A DNA stretch of 64,000 bases from Carnobacterium mobile DSM 4848. Lineage in GTDB: Bacteria; Bacillota; Bacilli; Lactobacillales; Carnobacteriaceae. The notes under the pieces were generated by a model. That model had not been told where the DNA came from. It saw only the letters and a program-made list of their open reading frames with translations, and made no database searches. The position numbers and the translations under genes are program-made. Below are positions 62,903-64,000 of the stretch, piece by piece. Positions within the stretch are counted from its first letter, which is position 1. Every line of letters starts with the position of its first letter. The stretch is taken from NCBI RefSeq assembly GCF_000744825.1, contig NZ_JQMR01000001.1:2217501-2281500 (forward strand), given 5' to 3'.

Positions 62903-64000
62903 TTATTCGTATCTAAGTGCTTCAATTGGATCCAATTTTGCAGCTTTTCGTGCAGGGTAGATGCCAAAAAATACACCTACAGCAGTAGAGAAAAGCAAGA
63001 CTAGAACAACCGAAGTGAGCGTGATATTTGGAACAATATTTAAAGCTCCGGCTACTCCATTTGCCAATAGAATACCCAATACCAGTCCGATGATACCACC
63101 AATCAAACTTAAAATAATCGATTCCATTAAGAATTGCATCAAAATGGTTCCAGTAGTCGCACCAAGCGCTTTACGGGTTCCAATTTCACGGGTACGTTCT
63201 GTAACGGAAACTAACATAATATTCATTACTCCAATGCCGCCAACTAATAAGGCGATTGCAGCAACTGCAGCAATGAAATTAACAAACAAACTTAAGACAG
63301 AATTTACTTGGTCTAAAGCTTGTAAAAAGTTAGTAGCAGTATAATAATCTTTTCCTAAAGAATTATGACGTGTTTCCAATAAACGCACGATTTGAGTTGA
63401 AACTGGTCCGATAGCTTCTTTATCAGTTACTTGAACAGTTAAGCTATCCATTGTAGTGGCTTCTGGATTTAGTTTCTCCATCGTTGTTAAAGGTACCGCT
63501 AAATAAATCGGCATTTGGCTAAGATCAAATGATCCTTGCAAATCTTCAAATGTTCCTTTTACAACACCAACGATCATTAAGCGTAAATTGTTTCCGGCTT
63601 CTCCGCTGAGTTGCAGCGTTTCACCGACTACATTTGTCCGTTCATTAAACAAGGCTTTTGCGGTATCTTCACTGACCACGGCTACATTTTTAGCATCTTG
63701 ATAATCTGTCTGATTGAAATAGCGCCCGTAAACCAACGTACTATCCATTGTTTGATTTGTATACTGCATATCAGGAGTTCCGCTTAATGCTAGAGCAGTA
63801 CGGGTCTCAAATTCAGATTTTGCAGATGCACGAATAGTTTTGTCAGGAGAAATATGGGTGATAGCCGGAATGGACGCTTTTAAAGCTTTAAGATCTTCAT
63901 CCGTAAAGGCATCGCTGCTAGAAGCTTCATCACTCAATGACACAGAAATAGTCGAAGCGCCTAAATCATCAAATGTCCCAGTGATTTCAGAAGTAGCTCC
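62903..64000 (-). CDS. MacB-type ABC transporter permease, C-terminal part (cut by window edge)
   Basis: The frame is open from base 64000, so the gene starts beyond the window. The visible 365 residues contain the extracellular MacB_PCD domain (VVGETLQLSGEAGNNLRLMI, then DSLTVQVTD), followed by three transmembrane helices with the FtsX-type core GGIGVMNIMLVSVTERTREI and GTRKALGAT, ending FGIYPARKAAKLDPIEALRYE (in pieces). These permeases work with a MacB/LolD-type ATPase and often an HlyD-like protein in export or stress sensing; partners would lie outside the window. Confidence 0.9.
   Translation of the reverse strand, partial: GATSEITGTFDDLGASTISVSLSDEASSSDAFTDEDLKALKASIPAITHISPDKTIRASAKSEFETRTALALSGTPDMQYTNQTMDSTLVYGRYFNQTDYQDAKNVAVVSEDTAKALFNERTNVVGETLQLSGEAGNNLRLMIVGVVKGTFEDLQGSFDLSQMPIYLAVPLTTMEKLNPEATTMDSLTVQVTDKEAIGPVSTQIVRLLETRHNSLGKDYYTATNFLQALDQVNSVLSLFVNFIAAVAAIALLVGGIGVMNIMLVSVTERTREIGTRKALGATTGTILMQFLMESIILSLIGGIIGLVLGILLANGVAGALNIVPNITLTSVVLVLLFSTAVGVFFGIYPARKAAKLDPIEALRYE

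Overview
The window is low-GC Firmicute chromosome. Gene content points to Lactobacillales, most likely Carnobacterium or a close enterococcal-type relative. The clues are a complete mevalonate pathway, murB beside potABCD, PTS-MapP maltose use next to maltose phosphorylase, a class IIa-type bacteriocin immunity gene, and strong Gram-positive ribosome binding sites throughout. The species call is inference. I saw no rRNA, tRNA, prophage, complete insertion sequence or CRISPR array.

Layout. 1-5.9 kb: end of a GntR regulator, exoA, a Gfo/Idh/MocA oxidoreductase, the Ktr potassium uptake pair and murB. 6-10.5 kb: an XRE-cupin regulator with a palindromic candidate operator, then potABCD for polyamine uptake. 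10.7-16.7 kb: ASCH protein, rpiA, pyrimidine nucleoside phosphorylase, a small membrane protein, azlCD, a hotdog thioesterase and a GNAT protein. 16.8-21.1 kb (minus): mvk-mvaD-pmk-fni, turning mevalonate into IPP/DMAPP. 21.2-25.6 kb: a TctA-like permease, coaA and guaA. 25.8-30.5 kb: an accessory stretch with a DUF3021 protein, a frameshifted small gene, arr (rifamycin ADP-ribosyltransferase), an orphan bacteriocin immunity gene, uvsE, and a divergent MarR/SDR pair. 30.5-36.1 kb: ndk, a flavin disulfide reductase, a CopB copper ATPase and gpmA. 36.5-40.6 kb: a GtrB-GtrA-YfhO cell-wall glycosylation module. 40.7-48.6 kb: a maltose locus, malT-mapP diverging from malP-pgmB-galM-malR around a control region with cre and LacI-type sites. 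48.7-53.8 kb: MgtC-like and DUF421 membrane proteins, a split chromate-transporter pair, a TRIC-like channel and glutathione reductase. 54-64 kb: repeats, a DnaA-box cluster, a guanine riboswitch with its purine permease, an alkyltransferase-like protein, a calcium P-type ATPase, a structured leader-like region, the cystine transporter tcyP, and the end of a MacB-type ABC permease.

The most unusual signal is non-coding. Three intergenic regions (13.46-13.66, 32.78-32.94 and 54.26-54.54 kb) carry tandem arrays with a 50-52 bp period in which every unit is a hairpin. The first and third share a GGACAAA...TTTGTCY core at the same offset. Single relatives carrying the 13-mer TTGTCTATTTTCC lie near 17.97 and 53.94 kb. 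A ~110 nt imperfect inverted repeat (53.98-54.09 kb), six DnaA-box-like sites within 150 bp (54.96-55.10 kb) and a hairpin-rich region at 60.93-61.26 kb add to the unexplained intergenic structure.
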